A DNA stretch of 64,000 nucleotides from Burkholderiaceae bacterium (lineage in GTDB: Bacteria > Pseudomonadota > Gammaproteobacteria > Burkholderiales > Burkholderiaceae). Within the stretch, counting starts at the first letter, position 1. Every line of letters begins with the position of its first letter. Where the stretch lies: contig CANFLR010000002.1 in assembly GCA_947447945.1 (NCBI GenBank), forward strand, positions 38,353 through 102,352. Reading direction: 5' to 3'. Both the position numbers and the translations under genes were made by a program. The notes under the pieces were generated by a model. It ran no database searches. It was not told the DNA's origin and worked only from the letters and a program-made list of their open reading frames with translations. Below are positions 17,834 to 27,093 of the stretch, piece by piece.

Positions 17834-18855
17834 GTCGTTGGCAGCGTTTTAAATCCAGTCGGACAGGCTATGTGAGTTTATGGGTGTTTATGACACTCTT
17901 TGGCCTAAGCCTTTGTGCTGAATTGATTGCAAATGACAAGCCTTGGATCGTGCGATATGAAGGCCATTTTTATTTTCCGATTGCACATAATTCACCGGAG
18001 ACCGTTTTTGGCGGGGACTTTGCAACTCCGACAGATTTTTTGGATCCCGATATTCGTCGCAATATTACTAATAATGGCAATTGGGCGATTTATCCGCCCA
18101 TTCAATATAGCTATGAAACGCTCAACTATTTTTCACAAGTTCCTAATCCTGCGCCACCTTCGTGGGATAACTGGTTAGGAACGGATGATCGTGGGCGCGA
18201 TGTTTTAGCGCGTTTGATTTATGGCTTTCGTTTATCGATTTTGTTTGGTCTTGCGCTCACCATCGTAGGCGTGAGTGTCGGCATCATTACGGGCTCCTTA
18301 ATGGGCTTCTTCGGCGGTAAGTTTGATTTAATCTCACAACGTTTGATTGAGATCTGGGCGGCAATGCCAGAGCTATACCTCTTGATTATTTTTGCTTCGA
18401 TCTTTAATCCCAGTATTTGGTTGTTAATTATTTTGTTGGCGGCTTTTGGATGGATGGGTTTATCAGATTATGTCCGCGCCGAGTTTTTTCGTAACCGTGC
18501 CTTGGAGTATGTTCGGGCGGCACGAGCGCTGGGTTTAACTAATTTGCAGATTATGCGCAGGCATATTCTTCCCAACAGTTTGACGCCAGTCATCACCTTC
18601 CTTCCCTTTCGGATGAGTGCTGCCATTCTGTCTTTAACGAGTTTAGATTTCTTGGGTTTGGGTGTCCCTCCAGGGACGCCGAGTTTGGGAGAGCTACTCT
18701 CTCAAGGCAAGGGGAATCTCGATGCTTGGTGGATTTCTTTATCAACCTTTGTAGTGTTGGTAGGCACTTTATTGTTGTTAACCTTTATGGGTGAAGCGCT
18801 GCGCGATGCGTTTGACTCTCGTAAATCAGGATTAATGAGCGGAGGACGCTCATGA
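17830..18855 (+). CDS. yejE: ABC transporter permease YejE
   Basis: A 341-aa DppC-type permease. The first helix is followed by the family-specific periplasmic stretch with K-P-W-I-V-R-Y-E-G-H-F-Y-F-P. Then W-L-G-T-D-D-R-G-R-D-V-L-A-R-L opens the permease core, and the coupling loop is A-A-R-A-L-G-L-T-N-L-Q-I-M-R-R-H. It forms the heterodimeric channel with YejB. The gene overlaps both neighbours by 4 bases (ATGA), so the four subunits should be made in a fixed ratio. Confidence 0.93.
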   Translation: MSRWQRFKSSRTGYVSLWVFMTLFGLSLCAELIANDKPWIVRYEGHFYFPIAHNSPETVFGGDFATPTDFLDPDIRRNITNNGNWAIYPPIQYSYETLNYFSQVPNPAPPSWDNWLGTDDRGRDVLARLIYGFRLSILFGLALTIVGVSVGIITGSLMGFFGGKFDLISQRLIEIWAAMPELYLLIIFASIFNPSIWLLIILLAAFGWMGLSDYVRAEFFRNRALEYVRAARALGLTNLQIMRRHILPNSLTPVITFLPFRMSAAILSLTSLDFLGLGVPPGTPSLGELLSQGKGNLDAWWISLSTFVVLVGTLLLLTFMGEALRDAFDSRKSGLMSGGRS

Positions 18856-20531
18856 GTGCATCCCCTAAATCCTTTAATCCACTTCTGCGTTATGAAGATT
18901 TTTCGATTTCTTTTGGGTCTGGGCGGCGTGAAAAATTTGCGGTTCACCATCTTGATCTTGAAATTGGTGTTGGTGAGCGCCTTGCCTTAGTAGGTGAGTC
19001 AGGCTCCGGGAAAACCTTAACAGCGCTTGCCCCATTACGACTTGAGCCAGAGGGCGCTAAAGTCAGTGGGCGTATTTGGTGGAGCGGTAAAGAGGACCTT
19101 CATCAACAAGCTGCTAGAGCGCCAGTCGATCTGCTCGCTATGCCGATTCAAGAGATTCGCCAGATCCGTGGGCGTGAGATTGCGATGGTTTTTCAAGAGC
19201 CTATGACAGCGCTAAATCCTTTATTCACCATCGGCAATCAAATCATTGAGGCGGTACAAGTCTATCAACCACTCATCTCTAAAGGCGACTGCATGGCGGT
19301 GGCGATTGACTTGCTCAGGAAGACCGGTATACCTGAGCCAGAAAACCGTTTTTATTCATACCCACATCAGTTATCCGGAGGGCAAAGACAGCGCGCAATG
19401 ATTGCGATGGCTCTCGCATGTAAGCCGCGCCTCTTGATTGCGGATGAGCCCACTACCGCCCTAGACGTGAGTTTGCGTTTGCAAATCTTAGATCTCCTTA
19501 AAGAGTTGCAAGAGGAAGCCAAAGATGAGGGAGGCATGGGGATTTTGTTAATTACCCACGATCTCAATTTAGTGAAGCATTTTGCGCATCGGGTTGCGGT
19601 ACTCAATCAAGGCAATCTGATGGAGGCGGGCATAACAAAGCAGGTCTTTGAGCGCCCGGAAGATCCTTATACGCGAGCCTTGGTGAACAGCCAACCCTTA
19701 CGTCAACTTGCGCCAGTCATGCCACTAGCACCAGTACTTTTGAAGACCGACAATCTATCAGTCTCTTATCCCAGCGCAGAATCATCCTCTTGGTTTAAGA
19801 AGCAAGCTCGTCATTCCGTGTTACGCAAAGTGAGTTTTGCTTTAAAACAAGGTCAGACTATTGGCGTGATTGGAGAATCTGGTTCTGGCAAAACCACTTT
19901 AGGAATGGCCGTGCTCGGTTTGCTGGGTGATTCAGCGGCAGAGGTAACCGGTGAGGTAGATGTGCTGGGTAACGACTGGCAACAATTGCAGTCTGCTCAA
20001 CGCAGAGCATTGCGCGCTAGCTTGCAAGTCATTTTTCAGGATCCTTTTGGATCGCTTTCTCCGCGGATGAATGTCATGCAAATTATCGCTGAGGGTTTGG
20101 ATGTGCATTTTCCAAATCTTTCCGCAGCAGAGCGTGAGTCAAGAGTATTGGATATGTTGCGAGAAGTGGGTATGGATCGCACCGCATTAACGCGCTATCC
20201 CCATGAGTTCTCTGGTGGTCAGAGGCAGCGCATTGCGATTGCACGCGCATTGATCTTGCGCCCCCAAATATTGGTGTTAGACGAGCCAACCTCCGCCTTA
20301 GATGTGTCGATTCAAAAGCAAGTGCTAGCTTTATTAAGTGAATTACAGAAAAAATACAACTTAGCCTATTTGATGATTAGTCATGACTTAGCCGTTATTC
20401 GGGCAATGTCACATGAAGTCATGGTGCTCAAGGGTGGCAAGGTGGTGGAGTTTGGGGACACTGAAAGCCTGATTCAGAATCCTCGACAAATGTATACAAA
20501 AGAGCTTTTTGAGGCCGCTGACCTCACTTAA
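18852..20531 (+). CDS. yejF: ABC transporter ATP-binding protein YejF (two fused ATPase domains)
   Basis: A 559-aa protein with two complete nucleotide-binding domains. The Walker A motifs are G-E-S-G-S-G-K-T in both halves (about residues 52-59 and 341-348). The signature motifs L-S-G-G-Q-R-Q-R and F-S-G-G-Q-R-Q-R precede the Walker B sequences L-L-I-A-D-E-P-T-T-A and L-V-L-D-E-P-T-S-A. Fusion of the two ATPases is normal for YejF. It is the last gene of the operon and is followed by a candidate terminator. Confidence 0.94.
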   Translation: MSASPKSFNPLLRYEDFSISFGSGRREKFAVHHLDLEIGVGERLALVGESGSGKTLTALAPLRLEPEGAKVSGRIWWSGKEDLHQQAARAPVDLLAMPIQEIRQIRGREIAMVFQEPMTALNPLFTIGNQIIEAVQVYQPLISKGDCMAVAIDLLRKTGIPEPENRFYSYPHQLSGGQRQRAMIAMALACKPRLLIADEPTTALDVSLRLQILDLLKELQEEAKDEGGMGILLITHDLNLVKHFAHRVAVLNQGNLMEAGITKQVFERPEDPYTRALVNSQPLRQLAPVMPLAPVLLKTDNLSVSYPSAESSSWFKKQARHSVLRKVSFALKQGQTIGVIGESGSGKTTLGMAVLGLLGDSAAEVTGEVDVLGNDWQQLQSAQRRALRASLQVIFQDPFGSLSPRMNVMQIIAEGLDVHFPNLSAAERESRVLDMLREVGMDRTALTRYPHEFSGGQRQRIAIARALILRPQILVLDEPTSALDVSIQKQVLALLSELQKKYNLAYLMISHDLAVIRAMSHEVMVLKGGKVVEFGDTESLIQNPRQMYTKELFEAADLT

Positions 20532-20543
20532 ACCCCTTAATGT

Positions 20544-20576
20544 AGGGGCTAAATTGGTGCACTACTGCCCCTTTTT
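20544..20576 (+). terminator. Candidate intrinsic terminator of the yejABEF operon
   Basis: AGGGGC at 20544-20549 can pair with GCCCCT at 20567-20572 across a 17-base loop, and five T follow directly. It starts 12 bases after the yejF stop. The loop is long, so efficiency is uncertain. Confidence 0.5.
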
Positions 20577-20658
20577 GTGCAAAAAATCATTTATAAACAA
20601 AGCATTAGCTCTAGAGTGGTAATTTGGTTAATCAAGGCTTCTTTGTTAAACTAGTTCG

Positions 20659-21333
20659 ATGTCACTCAAAAAAGTACCCCCTTCTTTGTTCTTGGCCGCT
20701 GTGGTGCGCTTTGGTCTTGTATTGAGCTTGGCATTTTCATTCCCCCTTGCTCAGGCTGCTGATGTTGCGCCTGATGCCTCTGTTGAGCTTGCTAAAGATG
20801 CGCCTAAAGAAAGCATGTTCCAAGCCGGTAAATCTTACTTTTATCGGGTTTCGGATCGCTTGGTCGATTCTGTCTCTGGGAAAACAGAAGAGTTAATTAA
20901 CCAAGCGATGAGAGTGATTGGTGTTCGCTATCGCTGGGATGCTGAAATTCCGCAATCGGGTTTAGATGGTAGTAGCTTTGTGGCTTATGTCTTTAAAGAT
21001 AAATTGGGGTTTTTATTGCCCCGTAAGTCCACTGAAATGAGTCGGGTTGGTAAGCCGATTAATCGTGAAGAGCTGCAGCCAGGCGACTTGGTATTTTTCA
21101 ATACCATGCGCTTAACTTTTTCTCATGTCGGTATCTATGTTGGCGACAACAAATTTATTCACTCTCCATCAAAGGGTGCGAGTGTCCGCGTAGATGATCT
21201 CACTAGTATGTATTGGGATAAACGTTTTGATGGTGCCCGCCGTTTAGATGGCTCTGACAATCTGAACGATCGAGAGCATCAAGAGTTGCTTAATGAGGTT
21301 AAGAACCTCAAGCGTAAGTCACGCAGCCTTTAA
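20659..21333 (+). CDS. NlpC/P60-family secreted protein lacking the catalytic cysteine (probable pseudoenzyme)
   Basis: A 224-aa exported protein with a signal peptide ending A-Q-A-A at about residue 34. The C40 domain is easily recognised from V-R-Y-R-W through R-E-E-L-Q-P-G-D-L-V-F-F-N-T and F-S-H-V-G-I-Y-V-G-D-N-K-F-I-H. Active family members have D-C-S-G-F-V; this protein has D-G-S-S-F-V, so the catalytic Cys is Gly104 (codon GGT at 20968-20970). The histidines at 156 and 168 remain. The usual W-G-G before the active site is W-D-A. The frame is otherwise intact. A putative promoter (TTGGTT at 20624, TAAACT at 20647) lies close enough to give a near-leaderless mRNA. A binding or scaffolding role in peptidoglycan turnover is plausible but unproven. 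Confidence 0.8.
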   Translation: MSLKKVPPSLFLAAVVRFGLVLSLAFSFPLAQAADVAPDASVELAKDAPKESMFQAGKSYFYRVSDRLVDSVSGKTEELINQAMRVIGVRYRWDAEIPQSGLDGSSFVAYVFKDKLGFLLPRKSTEMSRVGKPINREELQPGDLVFFNTMRLTFSHVGIYVGDNKFIHSPSKGASVRVDDLTSMYWDKRFDGARRLDGSDNLNDREHQELLNEVKNLKRKSRSL

Positions 21334-21354
21334 GTTACTGGCCATTAAACCTTT

Positions 21355-22269
21355 TTAGATTTTCAGTTTTTCTTTTATCAGCGCCATCTGAGCCTGCGCC
21401 GCGCTTTCTCCAGCAAGGATTGCTGCGTTTCTCGATTTAAAGTCGCCGCCACCCATTTGTTTTAGTTGGGGTTCAATGACGATATCAGCACTTTTTAATT
21501 CATAGGCGTTAATACTTCTCTGCATGATGGAGATAGTCTGTTGGAGTATCCCAAAGGTTCCGCTAGCATCTTGATGCACAGGGTCCGAGGAAATATTGAC
21601 TGCAATAATCAGCGTGGCACCCATCTGCCTAGCAAAGCTCACTGGTACTGGAGCAACCAATCCGCCATCTACATATTCTTTGCCGTTAATCACTGCAGGT
21701 TGAAATACTCCGGGGACGCTACAAGAGGCGCGCACTGCCAAGCCGGTATTACCTGAACGAAACAAAATACCTTGGCCAGATTGGAGTTCGGTCGCCACTA
21801 CCCCCAAGGGAATACGCATCTGTTCGATGGTTTTGTTTTGCACTTCGCGATTGACAACGTTTTGCAGAGCATCACCTTTAATGAGTCCGCCAAAGCGACC
21901 CACAAAGGGGAGACCCCAATCGGCAATGGTGGCTTCATCCAAGTTTAGTGCGAGCCGATGTAGATCATTGCCCGTGGCGCCGAAGGCAAGCAGGGCGGCA
22001 ATGACACTACCAGCGCTACTGCCGACAACGAGATCGGGGCGAATACCTTGGGCTTCTAGCGCCTTAATTGCGCCAATGTGTGCAAACCCGCGAGCTGCGC
22101 CAGCCCCCAAAACTAGCCCAATTACGGGTTTCTGGGTATGTAAAAGCCCGCAAGCACTAAGGCCTACGCTACCTGCAATGGCCCCTAGGCCAAGGCCAAG
22201 ACTTAAAAAACGGCGTCTTTTTACCTGAGTAGGAGTGGGTATGAGCATTTGGGGCAGAAATGGGTCCAT
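21355..22269 (-). CDS. Patatin-like phospholipase, RssA-type lipoprotein
   Basis: A 304-aa protein. R-R-R-F-L-S-L-G-L-G, followed by a lipobox ending L-S-A-C at Cys40, indicates an exported lipoprotein, possibly via the Tat route. The patatin core is complete: oxyanion loop G-A-G-A-A-R-G (55-61), nucleophile elbow G-S-S-A-G with Ser85, and the D-G-G motif with Asp201 of the Ser-Asp dyad. It should hydrolyse lipid acyl esters at the envelope; the substrate is unknown. An internal ATG at 22248 is an alternative start. It is convergent with the NlpC/P60-like gene and divergent from scpB. Confidence 0.85.
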   Translation of the reverse strand: MDPFLPQMLIPTPTQVKRRRFLSLGLGLGAIAGSVGLSACGLLHTQKPVIGLVLGAGAARGFAHIGAIKALEAQGIRPDLVVGSSAGSVIAALLAFGATGNDLHRLALNLDEATIADWGLPFVGRFGGLIKGDALQNVVNREVQNKTIEQMRIPLGVVATELQSGQGILFRSGNTGLAVRASCSVPGVFQPAVINGKEYVDGGLVAPVPVSFARQMGATLIIAVNISSDPVHQDASGTFGILQQTISIMQRSINAYELKSADIVIEPQLKQMGGGDFKSRNAAILAGESAAQAQMALIKEKLKI

Positions 22270-22459
22270 ATAGCTATTGTATTGAGCCTACCTTATAATG
22301 GTGCAACGGTGAACGAAGATAACTTTGTTTCAGCGCGAACGGGCCTCCCAATCAGAATTCAAAAGATAGATTGTCCGTAGTAGCTAAATAACACCACAAA
22401 CCCATTACTGAAATACATTTTTAAAGTCTAATCAGGAATTGCCTGATAGCCCGAATTTT

Positions 22460-23191
22460 ATGGATGATCACCACAAGCGCGTAATTGAAACAGCTCTTCT
22501 GTGCGCACAGGAGCCACTGACGGTAAACGATATCTCCCGCTTGTTTGTGGAAGATATGGCCAATTCTGACATTGAGGATGTTTTGCTCGAGTTGCAACGC
22601 GAATGGCAAGACGGGGGAATGGAGCTCGCGCATATTGCTACTGGCTGGCGTTTTCAGAGTCGCTTATCAATGCGCGAGTACTTAGATCGCCTTACTCCTG
22701 AAAAGCCACCAAGATATTCTCGGGCAGTCATGGAGACCTTAGCAATTATTGCCTACCGTCAACCAGTGACACGCGGAGAGATTGAAGAGATTCGCGGTGT
22801 TGCAGTGAGTACGAATGTGATGAAGCAGTTGGAAGATCGTGATTGGGTTGAGGTGATTGGTCATAAAGAGACAATTGGCCGCCCTGGTTTATATGCTACG
22901 ACCAAGAAATTTTTGGATGACCTCAGTTTGCCCAATCTCCAAAGCTTGCCAATGTTGGAAGATGCTGCACCAATGGCTGCTGCCGCGCAGTTAGGTCAAG
23001 CAGTAATGGAGTTTGATCCTACTGCCACAGTTGAGACAGTGGTTGAGTTGGATGAAAACGGACAAGAGATTATTTCAATAGATTTTGAAGAAGCTATCGA
23101 AATAACTGAAGAAACAGCTAAAGAAATAACTGAAGACGCAATAGAAGAAGTTCCCCCCGAGTCTGAAGAAAAACCAGACCAATCAAAATAA
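22460..23191 (+). CDS. scpB: Segregation and condensation protein B, ScpB
   Basis: A 243-aa kleisin-associated protein that binds ScpA and Smc in chromosome condensation. The two winged-helix domains are visible: [15 protein letters not shown] at the start and [23 protein letters not shown] in the middle, then [10 protein letters not shown] Glu-rich tail of about 50 residues follows. A TTG at 22439 is in frame, but an AGGA directly abuts it, so the ATG at 22460 is preferred with moderate certainty. scpA is not in the window. rluB follows after 6 bases. Confidence 0.9.
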   Translation: MDDHHKRVIETALLCAQEPLTVNDISRLFVEDMANSDIEDVLLELQREWQDGGMELAHIATGWRFQSRLSMREYLDRLTPEKPPRYSRAVMETLAIIAYRQPVTRGEIEEIRGVAVSTNVMKQLEDRDWVEVIGHKETIGRPGLYATTKKFLDDLSLPNLQSLPMLEDAAPMAAAAQLGQAVMEFDPTATVETVVELDENGQEIISIDFEEAIEITEETAKEITEDAIEEVPPESEEKPDQSK

Positions 23192-23197
23192 TCATTA

Positions 23198-24937
23198 ATG
23201 ACAAGTTCTAACGAAAACGATTTACCTCCGGTAGTTCAAGCGCCGGCACACCCTGAACATTCTGAGTCGAGTCCATCCAATCATGATGGCACTCCCGCTC
23301 AAGGTGGCGAGGGTGGGGAACGCCGCCCGCGTCGCTCTGGTTCTGGCAAGCACCCCTTTAATAAGAAGCGTCCCTTTAACAAGGATAGACCCCGTAGAGA
23401 AGGGGGTGAGGCCGGTAGCCCTCGTGAAGGTGGAGGCAATCAGTCTGCAAAATTAGCTCCAAATCCAGCAGAGATTGAGGCTTTGTTTGCTTCTGTAGTC
23501 TCTGGGGAGTTTGATGCCGCTTTAGATGCGCCTGAAGCGCTTGAAGCGAAAAACTTAGATGGCGTAAATGAAAATGAAGTATCTCATCAGACTGGTGCTG
23601 AGCATCGTGCTCAGCGTGTGCGTCATGATGAAGATGCAGATGTGCCTAGCGAAGATGAGATGAGCAGTTTGCAATTTGCAAACGTAGATGATTTGCCCTT
23701 AAGTTTGCGTGATGAAGTCTGGTCAGACTTGGATGGTTTGGATGATGACGCTGATGATGAAGATACTGTCAAGCTTCATAAAGTATTAGCCGATGTTGGT
23801 ATGGGCTCGCGTCGCGATATGGAAGATTTAATTATTCAAGGTCGCGTCTCTGTGAACGGTTTGCCGGCGCATATTGGTCAGCGTATTGGACCAACAGATC
23901 AAGTACGCATCAACGGCAAGCAAGTCCATCGCAAAATTCAGACCAAGCCGCCACGCGTGATTTTGTATCACAAGCCTTCTGGTGAAATTGTGAGTCAATC
24001 CGATCCAGAGGGTCGTCCAACTGTATTTGATCGTTTGCCCAAGCCACGTCAAGGTCGCTGGATTGCGGTGGGCCGCTTGGACTTCAATACAGAAGGCTTG
24101 TTGTTATTTACCACTTCAGGTGAGTTGGCAAATCGTTTGATGCATCCTCGCTACGGTGTTGAGCGTGAGTATGCGGTGCGGATCTTAGGTGAACTCGGTC
24201 AAGAACCGATGGCGCAATTAAAGAGTGGTATTCAGTTAGATGATGGTCAGGCCCGCTTCTTGCGCCTCAGCATGGGTGGTGGTGATGGCGCGAATCGCTG
24301 GTATCACGTTGCTTTGACTGAAGGTCGCAATCGCGAAGTGCGTCGGATGTTTGAGGCGGTTGGCCATACGGTTTCTCGTTTGATTCGTACTCGCTATGGC
24401 ATGTTCTTGCTTCCCCCGCGTCTGCGGCGCGGTAAATGGGAGGAAGTTTCTCCTGAAGGCGTTGCGAGTTTGATGAAGTCAGCTGGTTTAAAAGTGCCGC
24501 AAGCTCAAGATAAAGGTCGTGCAGGTCCCAGTTCAAATGGCCGTGATCGGCATGTGGGTGCTGGTGGGGATTTTCAGCCGGATCCGATGCAAACCTCGGT
24601 GTCTTATTGGGGTTCGCGTGACGCCCTCACCATGGCTAGTGGGCACCATGATCTTACCCATCAGGGTAGGGGTGGAAAACCTGCCGGTGGTGGTTCGGGT
24701 GAAGGGCGCGGTCCTTTCCGGGGTCGTACTCAGGGCGGCAGACCAGGGCAAGGCGGTGGTCAAGCCGGTCAAGGTCAAAACCGCAACAAAGGTAAAAAAG
24801 TTCACCATGGCCAGTCTGCTTTTGTGGCTGCAAACCCTCAAAATCCAGGTAATGGGCCTAAACGGAGTGCACCAAAAGGCCGCAAACCATTCAATAAAGG
24901 CCCTAGAAAACCACGAAATCCCGGCGAAAGCTTCTGA
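23198..24937 (+). CDS. rluB: 23S rRNA pseudouridine(2605) synthase RluB with long disordered extensions
   Basis: A 579-aa RsuA/RluB-family pseudouridine synthase. The S4 RNA-binding domain starts near residue 189 ([15 protein letters not shown]). The catalytic segment [14 protein letters not shown] contains the conserved Asp, and [13 protein letters not shown] ends the core. About 185 N-terminal residues are low-complexity, basic then acidic. About 150 C-terminal residues are Gly/Arg/Lys-rich. The E. coli enzyme is about 290 aa, so roughly half of this protein is extension, as is common in Burkholderiales. It is co-directional with scpB. Confidence 0.92.
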   Translation: MTSSNENDLPPVVQAPAHPEHSESSPSNHDGTPAQGGEGGERRPRRSGSGKHPFNKKRPFNKDRPRREGGEAGSPREGGGNQSAKLAPNPAEIEALFASVVSGEFDAALDAPEALEAKNLDGVNENEVSHQTGAEHRAQRVRHDEDADVPSEDEMSSLQFANVDDLPLSLRDEVWSDLDGLDDDADDEDTVKLHKVLADVGMGSRRDMEDLIIQGRVSVNGLPAHIGQRIGPTDQVRINGKQVHRKIQTKPPRVILYHKPSGEIVSQSDPEGRPTVFDRLPKPRQGRWIAVGRLDFNTEGLLLFTTSGELANRLMHPRYGVEREYAVRILGELGQEPMAQLKSGIQLDDGQARFLRLSMGGGDGANRWYHVALTEGRNREVRRMFEAVGHTVSRLIRTRYGMFLLPPRLRRGKWEEVSPEGVASLMKSAGLKVPQAQDKGRAGPSSNGRDRHVGAGGDFQPDPMQTSVSYWGSRDALTMASGHHDLTHQGRGGKPAGGGSGEGRGPFRGRTQGGRPGQGGGQAGQGQNRNKGKKVHHGQSAFVAANPQNPGNGPKRSAPKGRKPFNKGPRKPRNPGESF

Positions 24938-24964
24938 TTTCTATCGATTTTTCTCTAAATCGGC

Positions 24965-25085
24965 TATAATTTTGCTCTTGCAGCAGTTTGCTGCTGTTTT
25001 GGTTGTTACCGACTGATGTTGCGATCAACGTAAGTCGGCCTGTTCTGAATTTTGAGAATATGGGCTTCAAAGCCCATTTTTTTTT
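24965..25085 (+). ncRNA. Structured leader RNA of the rimP-nusA-infB operon with promoter-like box and attenuator-type terminator
   Basis: A TATAAT at 24965-24970, without a clear -35, is followed by three consecutive hairpins before the GTG of rimP. Stem 1 is GCAGCA / TGCTGC with a GTT loop (24980-24994). Stem 2 spans 25009-25038: CCGACT and ATGTTG pair with CAACGT and AGTCGG around a CGAT loop, with a single G-A mismatch. Stem 3 is an intrinsic terminator (25060-25085) only 25 bases before rimP. The arrangement is that of a transcription-attenuation leader. NusA, encoded downstream, would be a natural feedback effector; that link is inference. Confidence 0.55.
25060..25085 (+). terminator. 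Intrinsic terminator directly upstream of rimP
   Basis: ATGGGCTT (25060-25067) pairs perfectly with AAGCCCAT (25070-25077) and runs into nine T (25077-25085). It may terminate rluB read-through, but it also blocks any transcript starting at the TATAAT 90 bases earlier, which suggests conditional attenuation of the operon. Confidence 0.8.
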
Positions 25086-25110
25086 GTCAAATTGGTATTG
25101 AAGGGCGGTT

Positions 25111-25602
25111 GTGAAAGATCAGCGGATTATTGCTGCAGAGCTGGAAAACTTGGGCTACGCGCTGGTGGATATCGAGCGTGAAGCTGGAGGTTTGCTGCGT
25201 GTCACGATTGAAAACCCTGATTACGAGCGTTTGATTACGGTCGAAGATTGCGAAAAGGTAAGTCATCAACTGAGCTACACCTTGCCAGTTGAAAACATAC
25301 CTTATGAGCGTTTGGAGATTTCTTCTCCAGGCTTAGATCGTCCAGTGAAGTCAGCGGCTGATTTTGAGCGCTTTACTGGTGTGGAAGTAGATTTGAAGTT
25401 GCGAGTTGCCGTTGGCGGCCGTAAGAATTTTCGTGGTGTGTTGCAAGGTTTGCTAAGTGGTGAGGTGAATTCGCCCGATGCAAAATTTGGTTTGGTGTTT
25501 GAAGGTGCCGATGGCGCCGAGTCTCAATTGGAGTTTTCTTTAGCCGAGGTCGATAAGACTCGGCTAGTCCCTGTTATTGATTTCAAAGGAAGAAAGTCAT
25601 GA
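25111..25602 (+). CDS. rimP: Ribosome maturation factor RimP
   Basis: A 163-aa protein of the usual RimP size, needed for 30S subunit maturation. The N-domain shows [11 protein letters not shown] and L-R-V-T-I-E-N-P. The central motif [14 protein letters not shown] is strictly family-specific, and the C-domain is Sm-like. The start codon is GTG at 25111. The stop overlaps the nusA start by 4 bases (ATGA), so the two are coupled. It is the first gene after the leader/terminator. Confidence 0.95.
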   Translation: MKDQRIIAAELENLGYALVDIEREAGGLLRVTIENPDYERLITVEDCEKVSHQLSYTLPVENIPYERLEISSPGLDRPVKSAADFERFTGVEVDLKLRVAVGGRKNFRGVLQGLLSGEVNSPDAKFGLVFEGADGAESQLEFSLAEVDKTRLVPVIDFKGRKS

Positions 25603-27080
25603 GTCGAGAAGTTCTCATGTTGGCAGACGCCCTGGCGCGTGAAAAGAATGTTGACCAAGCAATCGTATTTGAGGCCTTAGAGATGGCTTTAGCCTCTGCG
25701 ACCAAGAAACGTTATTCAACAGAGGATGTTGATATTCGCGTCTCTATTGATCGTGAGTCTGGAGAATACGAAACCTTCCGACGCTGGCTGGTCGTGCCTG
25801 ATGAAGCTGGTCTTCAAGAGCCAGACAAAGAGATTTTGCACTTTGAGGCCGTCGAGCAATTTCCTGATATGGAAGTTGGCGAATACATCGAAGAACAGAT
25901 TGAGTCCTTGGCTTTCGGTCGAATTGGCGCACAAGCCGCCAAGCAAGTGATCTTGCAGCGCATTCGTGATGCTGAGCGCGAGCAAATCCTGAACGATTAT
26001 TTGGATCGTGGCGAAAAAGTCATGACTGGTACTGTTAAGCGTGCCGATAAAAACGGCTTGATTATCGAATCTGGTCGCGTTGAAGCTTTATTGCGTCGTG
26101 ATCAAATGATTCCTAAAGAGAATTTGCGTTCTGGCGACCGTGTACGTGCTTATATTTTGAAGGTGGATCGTGAAGCGCGTGGGCCACAAATTGAATTATC
26201 ACGTACTTGCCCAGATTTCTTGATTAAGTTATTTGAAAATGAAGTCCCAGAAATGGAACAAGGCTTACTAGAGATTAAGGGCGCAGCCCGTGACCCTGGT
26301 ATTCGTGCCAAGATTGCTGTTGTTACTTATGACAAGCGTATCGATCCAATCGGTACTTGTGTTGGTGTACGAGGTACACGCGTTACTGCAGTACGCAACG
26401 AAGTTGCCGGTGAAGCAGTGGATATTGTGTTGTGGTCAGAGGATCCAGCGCAGTTTGTGATTGGTGCTTTAGCTCCAGCCCAAGTCTCATCCATTGTGGT
26501 TGATGAAGAGCGTCATGCCATGGATGTGGTGGTTGACGAAGAGAACTTGGCGATTGCGATTGGTCGTAGTGGACAAAACGTCCGTTTGGCCAGCGATTTA
26601 ACAGGTTGGCAAATCAACATCATGACGCCGGAAGAGTCTGCTGAGAAAACTGAAAAAGAAGCCGCATCTGTGCGCCAGTTGTTTATGGATAAATTGGACG
26701 TGGATCAAGAAGTGGCTGATATTTTGATCGAAGAAGGTTTCAATACTCTGGAAGAGGTTGCATACGTCCCCTTGTCTGAGATGTTAGAAATCGATTCATT
26801 TGATGAAGACACCGTCAATGAATTACGTACTCGTGCGCGCGATTCCTTATTAACCATGGAATTGGCCAAAGAAGAACGCGTTGGCGAGGTATCTCAAGAT
26901 TTGCGCTCCCTCGAGGGAATGACAACGGAGTTGATTGCTAAGCTTGCTGACAATCAAGTCCACACCCGTGACGACCTTGCTGAACTGGCTGTTGATGAGC
27001 TGGTTGAGGCGACACAAATTGACGAAGAAACTGCGAAAACGCTCATCATGAAAGCGCGCGAACATTGGTTTACTTCATGA
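25599..27080 (+). CDS. nusA: Transcription termination/antitermination factor NusA
   Basis: A 493-aa NusA of standard domain order. An RNA-polymerase-binding N-domain is followed by an S1 domain at about residues 135-200 ([14 protein letters not shown]). Two KH domains follow, the first with [11 protein letters not shown] and the second with [12 protein letters not shown]. Two acidic helix-hairpin-helix repeats form the C-terminus, as in other proteobacteria. It modulates pausing, termination and antitermination. The start overlaps rimP by 4 bases, and infB begins 13 bases after its stop. Confidence 0.97.
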   Translation: MSREVLMLADALAREKNVDQAIVFEALEMALASATKKRYSTEDVDIRVSIDRESGEYETFRRWLVVPDEAGLQEPDKEILHFEAVEQFPDMEVGEYIEEQIESLAFGRIGAQAAKQVILQRIRDAEREQILNDYLDRGEKVMTGTVKRADKNGLIIESGRVEALLRRDQMIPKENLRSGDRVRAYILKVDREARGPQIELSRTCPDFLIKLFENEVPEMEQGLLEIKGAARDPGIRAKIAVVTYDKRIDPIGTCVGVRGTRVTAVRNEVAGEAVDIVLWSEDPAQFVIGALAPAQVSSIVVDEERHAMDVVVDEENLAIAIGRSGQNVRLASDLTGWQINIMTPEESAEKTEKEAASVRQLFMDKLDVDQEVADILIEEGFNTLEEVAYVPLSEMLEIDSFDEDTVNELRTRARDSLLTMELAKEERVGEVSQDLRSLEGMTTELIAKLADNQVHTRDDLAELAVDELVEATQIDEETAKTLIMKAREHWFTS

Positions 27081-27093
27081 GAGGAAGTAGTGC

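Noticed and set aside
24533..24841. 102-aa antisense frame in the rluB tail
   Set aside because: Thr/Pro-rich shadow of the Gly-rich C-terminal codons; no independent start signals.
24980..24994. GCAGCA-GTT-TGCTGC hairpin as the rluB terminator
   Set aside because: The stem is short and the tail TGTTTT is interrupted; it is better treated as part of the leader structure.
24519..25016. 165-aa frame overlapping the 3' part of rluB in another frame
   Set aside because: It arises from the Gly/Arg-rich repeats of rluB read out of frame; no recognisable motif, and rluB is clearly the coding frame.
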